64,000 bases of DNA from NCBI RefSeq assembly GCF_035013165.1, contig NZ_JAYGJQ010000002.1:124001-188000 (forward strand). The letters are read 5' to 3'. This document shows, one piece after another, positions 27,625 through 36,411 of this stretch. The notes beneath the pieces were generated by a model. It worked only from the letters and a program-made list of their open reading frames with translations, searched no databases and was not told the origin of the DNA. Position 1 is the stretch's first letter, and each line of letters opens with the position of its first letter. This DNA comes from Bacteriovorax sp. PP10. GTDB lineage: Bacteria; Bdellovibrionota; Bacteriovoracia; Bacteriovoracales; Bacteriovoracaceae. A program made the translations under genes and the position numbers.

Positions 27625-28505
27625 AGGTCCCATTCGTATTTGTAACCGAGCATAGCTCCGATTGAATTGATTGTTATATCTTCCGGAACTGGATTAATGT
27701 CAGTGCGTGAACTCGATGTCAGGTTTAAGTTATGTCTTCTTATGTGAGCACCTGCACTCCATTTTCCAAAGCGGGTTCCCCATAAAACTTCTGCTCCCAG
27801 ATCGAGCATGGTTGCATGGTATTTATCGGTGAATTCTGCTGTTGTTGTTTTATAGTTGGGCGAGTATTCGGCCCCAAATAAAATAGAAACTGCGACATCT
27901 TCTTTTTCGTACACATAATGTTGAAGATGCGGCCCAAAACTAATCGCCGAAAGTTCCATGTCGCTATCTTCGTTCGACCATGAAGCTGTCTCATAGTTGA
28001 GAGAGAGTCCAAAATTCACAGGCAACGATGAATTGTAAAGCGTTCTGAGCTCAACTCTACTTGCGAGCGTACTCGAGAACTCTGTTCCGTAAAGTGTGTT
28101 GAATGGACTTGCATCGATGTTGTCAAAATGCAGATTGAATTGAGTGTCGAAGAAAGCATGTTTGTTATTTGATCTGAAGACACTCGGTTCAGGATAGATG
28201 ATTTCAGCATCGACATCGGGAAGGATCGCAATGTCTTTTTCTATTTCAACAATTCCCAAAGCTGTCGTCTCAAAAGCAGGTTTTCCAGCTTTATCATAAA
28301 CAATAAAATGATCGCGCTTAAGTGGATTGGTCTCTAAAACAAAAACATAAATCCCGCGAGTGATTCTTAAGTCTTTTTGATCGGACAGCCTTGTTAAAAC
28401 AGTCCCTGGTTTCAGATAAACTTTATAAGGTTTAAGTTCAGCTGCGAGGATGTTAGTTAAAAAGACCAAAAGGAAGCCTAGGCCAATCAAACACTTTTTG
28501 ATCAT
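27621..28505 (-). CDS. Putative outer-membrane beta-barrel protein
   Basis: A 294-residue protein with a signal peptide (residues 1-21, ILAA). Its N-terminal segment matches that of its downstream neighbour in plan (YLKPGTVLTRLS, then YDKAGKPAFETTALGIVEI). A region of about 12 amphipathic beta strands rich in Tyr, Phe and Asn follows. The two look like tandem relatives that have diverged. Its ATG overlaps the stop of the Nudix gene and its own stop overlaps the next start, so all three genes are coupled. The function is unknown. Confidence 0.65.
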   Translation of the reverse strand: MIKKCLIGLGFLLVFLTNILAAELKPYKVYLKPGTVLTRLSDQKDLRITRGIYVFVLETNPLKRDHFIVYDKAGKPAFETTALGIVEIEKDIAILPDVDAEIIYPEPSVFRSNNKHAFFDTQFNLHFDNIDASPFNTLYGTEFSSTLASRVELRTLYNSSLPVNFGLSLNYETASWSNEDSDMELSAISFGPHLQHYVYEKEDVAVSILFGAEYSPNYKTTTAEFTDKYHATMLDLGAEVLWGTRFGKWSAGAHIRRHNLNLTSSSRTDINPVPEDITINSIGAMLGYKYEWDL

Positions 28506-28930
28506 CGTTTCTTCTCTTGGATATATTTTTTACAAGATAAAAACGCTTCGAAATTAGTAGGGAAGGTAAAATCGGATTCAATAACATCGTTCATGGGAAC
28601 CCATTTAGAAAACAGGTGCTCTTCGTTCAAAACGATGGCCGGCCTTTTATCTAAATAACAAAGATAAACTTTTTCCACACAGTGCTTTTTCCAACGGTCA
28701 AAAAAACTAAACTCTTTATCGATATCAATAACCGTCGAATCAATTCCGGCCTCTTCAGCAAGCTCTCTGACGGCAGCTTCCGTAAAGCTTTCTTCGCCTT
28801 CCACGGACCCGGTAATATTCTGGAAACCAACATAGTTATTTGGTATTTGATTATTAAATTCGAAGAGCAAAAGGCTCTCTTCGGCGATAATCACGACTTG
28901 GACTTTTTTCTTTAGGGTTTCAGCATTCAT
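28502..28930 (-). CDS. Nudix hydrolase, NudB-like
   Basis: A 142-residue pyrophosphohydrolase with a complete Nudix box, G-x5-E-x7-REL-x-EE-x-GI, at residues 41-63. The surrounding ITGSVEGEE and the later EEHLFSKWV resemble dihydroneopterin triphosphate diphosphatase (NudB), which acts in folate synthesis. That substrate is a suggestion, since Nudix specificity is hard to call. It is the first gene of a coupled three-gene operon with the two barrel proteins, an odd pairing. Confidence 0.85.
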   Translation of the reverse strand: MNAETLKKKVQVVIIAEESLLLFEFNNQIPNNYVGFQNITGSVEGEESFTEAAVRELAEEAGIDSTVIDIDKEFSFFDRWKKHCVEKVYLCYLDKRPAIVLNEEHLFSKWVPMNDVIESDFTFPTNFEAFLSCKKYIQEKKR

Positions 28931-29034
28931 ATTTTAAAATTTTAACATAGTCTGACATTTTAATATTTGAGTCATAAAAAACTGCCTAATTAGCCTCTAA
29001 CGCGCACCCTAATTGACCTGTAATTCGTTGCTAC

Positions 29035-29724
29035 ATGTTGACCAAAATGATATGTTTTTCCCTTATGGAAGAGATTATTTACAGAATTGCCATTTCCCTC
29101 CCGGCGTTTTTACTCGCAATCGTTTGTCACGAAGCAGCTCATGCTTGGATGGCGAAACGTTTCGGGGACACGACTGGCGAGCAACTAGGACGACTTAGCC
29201 TGAACCCAGTAGTTCATTACGATCTAATTGGTACGGTTATCTTTCCATTAATCGGGGCCATGCTTGGCGGAACGATGTTTGGATGGGCAAAGCCGGTTCC
29301 GGTCGACACTAGAAGATTCAAAAACATCCGCTCAGGTATTTTCTGGGTGAGTTTTGCAGGTCCTCTGGCCAATATCATCTTAATGGTTCTTTCAGCAATC
29401 CTGCTGGCACTAATGATTACAAAAGTGTCTCCAGCTTTTTCTTACTATCAGGTTTCATCTGACATGCTTAAGAGTGCTGTAACCATCAACGTACTTCTGG
29501 CAGTTTTCAACCTGATTCCGTTTCCACCTCTGGATGGATCGAAGATGGTGACTTCTATGCTGGATTACAACAACGCTAGAAAATACGAAGAGCTTCAACG
29601 CTATAGTTTTGTGTTCTTAATTATTTTGATCATGACTCCAATACTAAACTGGATTATGACACCGGCCTTGATCGCCAGTAACCTTATCGTGAATGTTTTC
29701 ATTCACATATTTGCAGGTTTTTAA
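29035..29724 (+). CDS. Site-2 protease, M50 family
   Basis: A 229-residue membrane metalloprotease. The zinc site HEAAH (32-36) lies in the first long helix, and the third ligand motif is in NLIPFPPLDG (159-168, Asp167). Four or more membrane helices are visible. Proteins of this small M50 subgroup occur next to scpAB in many bacteria; their substrates are largely unknown. Alternative ATG starts lie 4 and 10 codons in, and none has a strong ribosome site. The stop overlaps the scpA ATG (TAATG). Confidence 0.9.
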   Translation: MLTKMICFSLMEEIIYRIAISLPAFLLAIVCHEAAHAWMAKRFGDTTGEQLGRLSLNPVVHYDLIGTVIFPLIGAMLGGTMFGWAKPVPVDTRRFKNIRSGIFWVSFAGPLANIILMVLSAILLALMITKVSPAFSYYQVSSDMLKSAVTINVLLAVFNLIPFPPLDGSKMVTSMLDYNNARKYEELQRYSFVFLIILIMTPILNWIMTPALIASNLIVNVFIHIFAGF

Positions 29725-30746
29725 TGTTAGATACATCGATTCAAGTAAAAACTGATCACTTCGACGGGCCGCTAGGACTTCTACTTCTTCTTGTCGAAAA
29801 AGAAGAAATGAACATCCGTGAACTGGACCTGACAAAGATCACAAAGCAGTATCTTGATTACCTGGCACAAATGCGTGACCTGGATTTCGATATCGCTGGT
29901 GACTACTTATTCTTAGCTTCAACACTTCTACTTCTAAAATCTAAGGTGTGTATCGCTGAAGAAGAACTAAAAGGATTAGAGTCAGAGTTTGGCGTAGAAG
30001 GATTAAACATCACTTCTCAGTCAGAACTTATCAGACGCCTGGAAGAACTTCAGTTGTACCAAAAAATGGGTAAGAAGCTTTGGGAACTGGAAAAGAAAGG
30101 TCATGAAATTTTCGTTAAACCAAAAGTAGATAGAAAAGCGATTGTTAACTCAATCCTTACTCCAATGGATTTAAATTCACTGACGATGACGATGGTGGAT
30201 TTCTTATTCAGACAAAGAAGAAAATATACGGTTGTTAAGCGTGACCGTTTATCGATTAAAGAAAAGTTAAAATTCTTAAAGACCAATCTGAAACTAGGTG
30301 AACAAACTACTTTTGATACTCTTTTAGAAATGAACGGAAAGGCAGAAGAGGGGAAAGACCCAACGGATAACATCGTTATCACTTTCATCTCGCTTCTTGA
30401 GCTTTCTCGTCTTCAACGTATCAACGTTTTCCAAAACGAAGATAGAAGCACGATCTATGTAAACGTTGTCAGATCTCTTGAAGACTTCGACGTTGAACAG
30501 GCAAACGGGTTTGAAGATGAAGCGATGACTGCACCATCAGCAAGTGGTGTTCAGGAAATCAAAGAAGCCAACCTGGACGAAAGATTAGTAATTGAAGATC
30601 TTGGAGAGTACACACCTGAACCGGAAGTTGCAGCACCTGCTACAGAAGAGGGATCAGAAGAATTATCTCCGGAAGATCAAGAAGAGTATATGGAACTTCT
30701 CACTACACCCGACAGTGTAGATGCTGGGTCTAAATTAATTCAATAA
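29724..30746 (+). CDS. scpA: Segregation and condensation protein A
   Basis: A 340-residue kleisin that links the SMC heads with ScpB in chromosome condensation. The N-terminal block is typical (FDGPLGLLLLLVEKE, then ITKQYLDYL), as is the C-terminal winged-helix part (FISLLELSRLQRINVFQ). After about residue 255 an acidic low-complexity tail of some 80 residues extends beyond the usual length of around 250. It is coupled by a TAATG overlap to the site-2 protease gene and lies eight bases before scpB. Confidence 0.93.
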   Translation: MLDTSIQVKTDHFDGPLGLLLLLVEKEEMNIRELDLTKITKQYLDYLAQMRDLDFDIAGDYLFLASTLLLLKSKVCIAEEELKGLESEFGVEGLNITSQSELIRRLEELQLYQKMGKKLWELEKKGHEIFVKPKVDRKAIVNSILTPMDLNSLTMTMVDFLFRQRRKYTVVKRDRLSIKEKLKFLKTNLKLGEQTTFDTLLEMNGKAEEGKDPTDNIVITFISLLELSRLQRINVFQNEDRSTIYVNVVRSLEDFDVEQANGFEDEAMTAPSASGVQEIKEANLDERLVIEDLGEYTPEPEVAAPATEEGSEELSPEDQEEYMELLTTPDSVDAGSKLIQ

Positions 30747-30754
30747 GAGGATTT

Positions 30755-32284
30755 ATGGAAAACGAAAACAACTCAGATATTCATATGGACGATATTGAAA
30801 TGCCTGCACGCTTCCCAGAAGAGTCAGATTTAGAATTACCAGTTATGGAAATGTCGGCAGAAGCATCTACAGTTTTAACTGAAGAAATTTCTGAAGAAGT
30901 ATTAGTGGCTTCAACTGAAGAAACTACAGGGCAAGATCTTCTTGAAGAATTAGAAGAACTAGAAATGTCAGACAGCATCGTTTCAGACGAAGTTTTATGG
31001 CAAGCTCGTACAGGATTAAACTCAGACACTCTTTGTGGGGCGATTGAGACAATCATCTTCATGAGTGACAAGCCAGTATCAATTCAAAAAATTAAAGCAT
31101 TGATCGACGTTGATATGCCTTTAAAAGTAGTTCACGAAGCTCTTCAAAGACTTCAGGGCGAATACGAATTAAAGCATCATGGATTACGTCTATTAGAAGT
31201 TGCTGAAGGTTACCAGTACCGTACAAAAGCTACGTACTCAAAATACGTTCAGGATATCTTCAAAATCAACTCACTTGTATTATCGCCAACTGCTCTTGAA
31301 GTTCTTGCCATCATCACTTACAAGCAACCATGCTCGAAAGTTGAAGTTGATAAGATCAGAGGTGTAGATAGCGGTCACATCGTGCGTGCCCTTATGGACA
31401 AGCGCCTTGTTAAAGTGACAGGAAGATCTGATGAATTAGGACGTCCGGTTCTTTACGGAACAACTCCTGAATTCTTAGAAGTATTCAACCTTCCGGATTT
31501 GGCAGCTCTTCCACCTGAGCATGAGCTTGATGAAATGTCTCGCGCATCTTCAGTAGGTAAAATTGCTGACATCAAAACATTAGTAAACGACGGTGACAAA
31601 GCTCGCTTCAAGTTCGATGAAATTGAAGAGCTGGATATGTTAACTGAATCAATTAAAAATATCTCTGCTGAAACAGACTTCACAGCTTCACTAAAAGTTG
31701 AAGAGAAGAAACGTATTTCAGAAGATGGAGTAGCGGTTAAATCTGCTTTCGATCTATTAGAAGAATTCGTAAACAAGAGATTAATCTCTGAGCAAAATAA
31801 AATGGCCATCACTTCAATGCTTACAACGAACGTGATTGATCCAAGAATCATCAACGATCTTGAAGCAGGCCCATTCAACGTTCCTCATGACGATGATGAA
31901 GAAGATTTCCAGATGATCGATTTAGATACTGGTCTTCCACTTGAATACGATGCTGAATTCGATGGTGAACTTGATGAACACGGAAACTACGAAAGTGGTC
32001 TAGATGAAAGTGAATTCGATATCATCGTTGACCTGGATTTCGACAAAGAAGAATCAGAAGAAGAAGCGCTATCTAAAGCATTAGATGCAGCTTTCGAAAA
32101 CCTAACAGGGGAGAGCTTAGACAGCCGCCTTTCTGATGAGGAATTCGCTTTTGGTGGAGAACTGGAAGAAAAAAGCCAGGAATTAGAAAACCTGACTAAA
32201 GATATGATCGTTAAAGCTCAGGACTTAGATCTAGACTTATCTTTCTTAAAAGATGAGCTAAATGACGAGAATAAGGATTCTTAA
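30755..32284 (+). CDS. scpB: Segregation and condensation protein B with long acidic extensions
   Basis: A 509-residue protein. The core, about residues 88-265, has the paired winged-helix sequence of ScpB (AIETIIFMSDKPVSI, LSPTALEVLAIITYKQP, GRPVLYGTT). ScpB is normally near 200 residues. Here an acidic N-terminal arm of about 80 residues and a C-terminal arm of about 240 residues, both very rich in Glu and Asp, are added. It works with ScpA and SMC in chromosome organisation. AGAGGA precedes the ATG. Confidence 0.93.
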   Translation: MENENNSDIHMDDIEMPARFPEESDLELPVMEMSAEASTVLTEEISEEVLVASTEETTGQDLLEELEELEMSDSIVSDEVLWQARTGLNSDTLCGAIETIIFMSDKPVSIQKIKALIDVDMPLKVVHEALQRLQGEYELKHHGLRLLEVAEGYQYRTKATYSKYVQDIFKINSLVLSPTALEVLAIITYKQPCSKVEVDKIRGVDSGHIVRALMDKRLVKVTGRSDELGRPVLYGTTPEFLEVFNLPDLAALPPEHELDEMSRASSVGKIADIKTLVNDGDKARFKFDEIEELDMLTESIKNISAETDFTASLKVEEKKRISEDGVAVKSAFDLLEEFVNKRLISEQNKMAITSMLTTNVIDPRIINDLEAGPFNVPHDDDEEDFQMIDLDTGLPLEYDAEFDGELDEHGNYESGLDESEFDIIVDLDFDKEESEEEALSKALDAAFENLTGESLDSRLSDEEFAFGGELEEKSQELENLTKDMIVKAQDLDLDLSFLKDELNDENKDS

Positions 32285-32314
32285 TCCGTCCTTCCTGTCT
32301 ACTTTTCAACTCAA

Positions 32315-32343
32315 TTGACATTCAACGGACCGTAGCGTAAAAC
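32315..32343 (+). promoter_or_regulatory. Sigma-70-type promoter before the pseudouridine synthase gene
   Basis: A perfect TTGACA (32315-32320), a 17-base spacer and TAAAAC (32338-32343). The start would be near 32350, about 50 bases before the GTG. The -10 box lies inside the inverted repeat described separately. Confidence 0.6.
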
Positions 32344-32352
32344 TCGGTCCGT
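32325..32352. promoter_or_regulatory. Inverted repeat spanning the -10 region, possible operator
   Basis: Perfect eight-base arms ACGGACCG and CGGTCCGT are separated by 12 bases that contain most of the -10 box. There is no T-run after it, so an operator or a leader hairpin is more likely than a terminator. Confidence 0.5.
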
Positions 32353-32398
32353 ACCTTATATAACCTAAACCGCCGTGATGGCAGATTGGAGGATCCTC

Positions 32399-33529
32399 GT
32401 GACTAAGTCTAAGACTAAAAAAGCCGCTACTAAAACCAACAAAATTAACAAATCAGAAACTGGTTCATCAGAACTAGAAGTACGCTTACAAAAATACATT
32501 TCAGACTGTGGGATTACATCTCGTCGTAAAGCTGAAGTGCTTATCCGTGAAGGACGTGTCACTGTTAACGGTGACGTTGTTATGGAGCTTGGAACAAAAG
32601 TTAATCCATACGGTGACATTATTATGGTTGATGGACACCTTGCTGACCTTCAAGCAGTTGAGCCAATCTACTTAATGCTTCACAAGCCAAGAGGATTTGT
32701 TACGACAACTAACGATCCAGAAGGTCGTGAAACAGTAATGAACCTTGTAAAAGAAATCTCAGAGAGAATCTATCCTGTTGGCCGTCTCGATTATTTATCA
32801 GAAGGTCTTCTTCTTATGACTAACGATGGTGAATTCGCCAACATGATTATGCACCCGAAATACAACGTAACAAAAGTTTACGAAGTAAAAGTTTTCGGAT
32901 CTGTAACTGAAACAATCATCAACAAACTTAAAGCTGGTGCTTACCTTGAAGAAGGTCTAGTTAAGCCAACTTCAGTTCGAGTTATTAAGCAGCTTCCAAC
33001 TAAGACTTGGCTTGAATTCCGTCTGAACGAAGGACGTAACAGAGAGATCAGAAGACTTTGTGAAGCCGTAGGTCTGACTGTTGATAAACTTAAACGTTTA
33101 GCTGTTGGTGGACTTTCAATTGAAGGTGTTGCTCCAGGAAACTTCCGTGTTATGAGTAAAGCTCAAATGCTTGGCCACATCGGATTAAATGACGATGGAA
33201 CAGCTAAGAAAGTTCTTAATGCTGAAGGATTTGTTTCAAGCAAGAAGACGATCGACCTTAAGAGAAAACGTCCTCAACCAGGGACTGTTGCTGATGATGA
33301 AACATTCCAAAAATTCAGAAGAGAGACATACTTCGATTCATTAAAACAAATTGCGGATAACAAAGCGCAAGTTGCAGATAAGATCCAAACTCTTTCTGAC
33401 CAGGTTTATATCGAAGAGCAAAAATCATACTTCGAACGTAGAAAGAAGATTGATCAGGTTCAGGCGACAATCAAGAACAACAACTTGAAGAAAACGAATT
33501 TTAGAGAAACTAAATCTACAAATAAATAA
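32399..33529 (+). CDS. RluB/RsuA-family 23S or 16S rRNA pseudouridine synthase
   Basis: About 376 residues from the GTG at 32399, which has GGAGGA five bases upstream; an earlier in-frame ATG would precede the ribosome site. An N-terminal S4 RNA-binding domain (RLQKYISDCGITSRRKAE) precedes the synthase core with catalytic aspartate in GRLDYLSEGLLLMTNDG, and the family C-terminal RNREIRRLCEAVG. A basic tail of about 110 residues follows. It isomerises a uridine in rRNA, most likely like RluB. It follows scpB, a common neighbourhood, but has its own promoter. Confidence 0.9.
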   Translation: MTKSKTKKAATKTNKINKSETGSSELEVRLQKYISDCGITSRRKAEVLIREGRVTVNGDVVMELGTKVNPYGDIIMVDGHLADLQAVEPIYLMLHKPRGFVTTTNDPEGRETVMNLVKEISERIYPVGRLDYLSEGLLLMTNDGEFANMIMHPKYNVTKVYEVKVFGSVTETIINKLKAGAYLEEGLVKPTSVRVIKQLPTKTWLEFRLNEGRNREIRRLCEAVGLTVDKLKRLAVGGLSIEGVAPGNFRVMSKAQMLGHIGLNDDGTAKKVLNAEGFVSSKKTIDLKRKRPQPGTVADDETFQKFRRETYFDSLKQIADNKAQVADKIQTLSDQVYIEEQKSYFERRKKIDQVQATIKNNNLKKTNFRETKSTNK

Positions 33530-33534
33530 AATAA

Positions 33535-33563
33535 AAAAGGCCCGCAATCAAAGCGGGCCTTTT
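33535..33563. terminator. Bidirectional rho-independent terminator
   Basis: The stem AAAAGGCCCGC/GCGGGCCTTTT with a seven-base loop is closed by A- and T-runs. It ends the pseudouridine synthase gene and probably also the convergent small gene. Confidence 0.9.
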
Positions 33564-33590
33564 AATTCTACACGTGGAAAAAAACTAGTT

Positions 33591-33911
33591 CTAGTTATCG
33601 TAGTTCACAACTTTCGAAGCTGTTACGTACTCCTGTAAAACATCTACTGAATACTCCAATGCTTGTTGAGCGTAAGGGATATTACTCTGGTCTTTCAATT
33701 CTTCTGTGAAGCGCGCTTGTTTAATAAGAGCGGCACACATTCTCATGAATTCAGCACTTCCTTCAAAGTACTCTTCTTCACTTTCAGTGAGCAAAACATG
33801 GGCAAGCATAGTGTTGAGCGATCTGATGAGTCTCACCTGTTGTGGGGTAAGTTCACTTCCATCAATCTCAATTTTAATCATTTGCTCTTTTATTGAAGTC
33901 TGGGCCGACAT
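33591..33911 (-). CDS. Small hypothetical soluble protein
   Basis: A 106-residue, mostly helical, acidic protein (LTPQQVRLIRSLNTMLAHVL, then AEFMRMCAALIKQ). No signal peptide or known domain is visible. A second possible start lies ten codons in. It is divergent from the initiator tRNA and convergent with the pseudouridine synthase gene. The consistent helix periodicity supports a real gene. Confidence 0.6.
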   Translation of the reverse strand: MSAQTSIKEQMIKIEIDGSELTPQQVRLIRSLNTMLAHVLLTESEEEYFEGSAEFMRMCAALIKQARFTEELKDQSNIPYAQQALEYSVDVLQEYVTASKVVNYDN

Positions 33912-34020
33912 AGTATCCTCGCTCTAAATTAGGGTTTCATAACGGTCACTAAAATGTTTATCGCCATATTGCGGAAGGAATTTAGAACTTTATGTTGGAG
34001 TGAATAGTTCTATTTCTTAC

Positions 34021-34049
34021 TGGACAAACGATGTCCGGCAATCTACTAT
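34021..34049 (+). promoter_or_regulatory. Promoter of the initiator tRNA
   Basis: TGGACA (34021-34026), a 17-base spacer and TACTAT (34044-34049). The expected start (six to seven bases on) falls at or next to the first base of the tRNA at 34055. A five-base inverted repeat GGACA/TGTCC overlaps the -35 box and spacer. Confidence 0.55.
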
Positions 34050-34054
34050 CACCT

Positions 34055-34131
<77 letters not shown>

Positions 34132-34451
34132 AAAAATAATCCAATAAATTTATGTACTTAAGACCATTCAACCCTGAATGGTAGCGTTGTTTTTTCTCTT
34201 CAGTTTTAGACCCCAAATCATTGAAATTTTTCTCCCAACAGGAATATATCTGTCGTGTATATAACCGCAAATTGGCCTGTTTTTAGGGGGTCTTTGTTGG
34301 AAATAGGGTCATATTTATTTTTTAATTATAGGAATCTTTTTTTAATTATTAGTTATTTTTTGATTAAAAATGAGCTTTGGAACTAACGACCTCATCTATA
34401 AATTAAATCTATAGTTCTTTATAGTTTAAGAGCTTTTTACCCGCTCTATAA
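34132..34451. other. Gene-free AT-rich interval
   Basis: Apart from the hairpin at 34163-34196 there is no supported gene. A 60-codon frame on the minus strand (34088-34270) is antisense to the tRNA 3' half and has no ribosome site. The stretch from about 34310 to 34440 is dominated by A/T runs. Confidence 0.6.
34163..34196 (+). terminator. Probable terminator of the tRNA transcript
   Basis: An eight-base-pair stem (ACCATTCA and TGAATGGT, loop ACCC) is followed by AGCGTTG and then a T6 run. The T-run begins several bases after the stem, so efficiency is uncertain. Confidence 0.5.
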
Positions 34452-34742
34452 TCAGGTCTTCCAGTTAGTATGCACGTGCCCAGGTTTTTTTGGAATCTGA
34501 TGGGGCGGGATAACTGGAATCTCAATATCGTGTTCATGGAATTCACCATCTTCATCGACATCGTTAAAAATAAAATTTCTGTGGTATTCAGGTTGATGTT
34601 TCTTTTTGTGTGTCTGACTTATCTTAGGATATCTTTGATGTCTGTCTTGATACATGAAAGACATGAGCATCCCTAATGGAAATAGAAACCAAACGCAAAG
34701 AACAGAAACGGTAATGATTTTTTCCAGAGTAAAGCCTTCCAT
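34452..34742 (-). CDS. Small single-span membrane protein
   Basis: A 96-residue protein with one transmembrane helix (about residues 9-31). A basic, histidine-rich cytoplasmic-type tail follows (KKKHQPEYHR, then acidic DVDEDGEFHEHD and PPHQIPKKPGHVH). GGGAGG precedes the ATG at good spacing. No family is recognised. The histidines could bind metal, but this is speculative. Confidence 0.65.
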   Translation of the reverse strand: MEGFTLEKIITVSVLCVWFLFPLGMLMSFMYQDRHQRYPKISQTHKKKHQPEYHRNFIFNDVDEDGEFHEHDIEIPVIPPHQIPKKPGHVHTNWKT

Positions 34743-34847
34743 AGATCCTCCCGAGATATTCTCTCACTTAGAAGATTACGCCTATGAAATCAAAGTTGAA
34801 ATTTAATGAAATGAAGCTTAAGAGAAATTAATGTTGATCATAGTAAT

Positions 34848-36281
34848 TTAGTAAATAGTTTTTGAGGTCACTGAGTGTTCATAACCGCGAATACATTCAG
34901 ATGTGCTGTGTTCATCATTTAATAACAGACAAAGATTTTTCCCTAAATCGTTTCTGTAAAAGTTTTGCACTCCAATACCGAAATAAAATAATCCATCAAT
35001 AGGAACAAGAGACTTGATTCGAGTAGGGTCTTGCTCGCGGGCATTACATCCACGTATGGCGATTTCTTTTTGTTCCGAAGTGAAATTATAATTATTAATA
35101 GCAGTGATACAATTATCAATCGTATCCATTTTAGGTCTTGGATTAGGACGATCGAAGTCGAGATTATAGGCCTGAAAATTATTTAAGTTACCGCTGTAAT
35201 AGAGAGTAAACATTAAAGTGAATGCAGTCAGGAGTAGGTAGCTTACAAAACTCATTTTGATGTTTTTTATGAAGTTGAGATTAATGACAATTAAAAAGAG
35301 AGTGGCGTAAAACCATAGTTGCCAGTATTCGCTGTTGATTGCAAGAGTTCTTGTGGCGTAAGGCTCATCTGTTTTTAGGTAGTAGAAAATAAGAGCGTAA
35401 ACGAAAAAATAAATTGAAATGCCGGCAATCTCTTTTGACTTTTTTGCTAAGGGGCGTTTGATAATCATGGAAAGAAATATCAAAAAAATCATTAAAAGGA
35501 ATAATCCAAAAGCAGCTACATTTAAGGGCTTAACTTTTAAAAGTAAAAGTGAGTGCTCGCCAAGGAAATGCTGATAAGAAGTTTGAAGGGCCCAGTCTAA
35601 ATTGTAATGAGAGATCCTATCACCTAAAGTGAGTGTTTTTTTGACTAACTTTAATAGAATAAAAGATTCAAATAAGATGAATAAAGAGACAATAAAATGA
35701 AAGAGAGAAAATCTTTCTTTGAATAAGACTGTTTTAATTTTTTGTCTATAGGGAATAAGAATATAGAGCGCTAAAGGCAGAAAACTTACGTCAATAAGAA
35801 TAGCGATAAGAGAAATGAAAGTAGCCTTTCGATAATCGTCATTTGAAATCATTCTATCTAAAAGTAAGAAGAAGATTAGAGAGAGTGTGGCATTGCCGGC
35901 AGTATCACTGGAAATACTGGTTATGATAATTCCAATAGGAGCGAGGATAAAACTTATGAATAACCAACGTGAAGTATTTTGGTTGTAATGTTTCGTGGCC
36001 ATATTTAAAACAAACCATAGAGTGATGGTTTGGATAAATATAATGCTAAGGAAAATACCAGCTTCATTAGTAGGCATAAAGAGATGGAAAGGGAGAGTGA
36101 TAAAAGCTTGAACCAGAGTGCCGAAATAGTGGTGGGGCTGAACGTAGTCGAATACGGCCGAAAAATGACCTTTAAGAATGTTTTGCAACATGACATTCAT
36201 TTCATACGATTCATCGCCACCTAAAGTGATCGGGGCCTTGATTAAGAAAGTTAATCTATTAATGAAAAAGAGAATGACCAT
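34848..36281 (-). CDS. Polytopic membrane protein, GT-C/GT39-like glycosyltransferase candidate
   Basis: A 477-residue protein with about ten hydrophobic helices and a C-terminal periplasmic-type domain of about 90 residues with four cysteines. An acidic GGDESYE motif in the first loop matches the catalytic-loop position of lipid-linked-sugar transferases of the ArnT/PMT type. No closer assignment is possible. It is divergent from the CDP-glycerol-transferase-like gene at 36412 and opens the glycan locus. It would move sugars from polyprenyl-phosphate carriers on the periplasmic side. Confidence 0.6.
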   Translation of the reverse strand: MVILFFINRLTFLIKAPITLGGDESYEMNVMLQNILKGHFSAVFDYVQPHHYFGTLVQAFITLPFHLFMPTNEAGIFLSIIFIQTITLWFVLNMATKHYNQNTSRWLFISFILAPIGIIITSISSDTAGNATLSLIFFLLLDRMISNDDYRKATFISLIAILIDVSFLPLALYILIPYRQKIKTVLFKERFSLFHFIVSLFILFESFILLKLVKKTLTLGDRISHYNLDWALQTSYQHFLGEHSLLLLKVKPLNVAAFGLFLLMIFLIFLSMIIKRPLAKKSKEIAGISIYFFVYALIFYYLKTDEPYATRTLAINSEYWQLWFYATLFLIVINLNFIKNIKMSFVSYLLLTAFTLMFTLYYSGNLNNFQAYNLDFDRPNPRPKMDTIDNCITAINNYNFTSEQKEIAIRGCNAREQDPTRIKSLVPIDGLFYFGIGVQNFYRNDLGKNLCLLLNDEHSTSECIRGYEHSVTSKTIY

Positions 36282-36339
36282 GATAAGGATTTCGTAATGA
36301 AATTTTCTATCGTTTGCTGCTGGCTTAATTCTTATACCT

Positions 36340-36367
36340 TGATGAAAGTTTGTTTGTTATTATATGC
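36340..36367 (+). promoter_or_regulatory. Possible promoter for the 36412 transcript
   Basis: TTGATG (36340-36345), a 16-base spacer and TATATG (36362-36367), 45 bases before the ATG. Both boxes are approximate. Confidence 0.35.
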
Positions 36368-36411
36368 TTCAGGTAAAACGAAAATTTGTCAATTAAGTTA
36401 AAGGCAATGAA

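Noticed and set aside
30781-31878. Long antisense frames within scpB
   Set aside because: They are serine-rich mirror images of the acidic coding sequence on the plus strand, with no ribosome sites.
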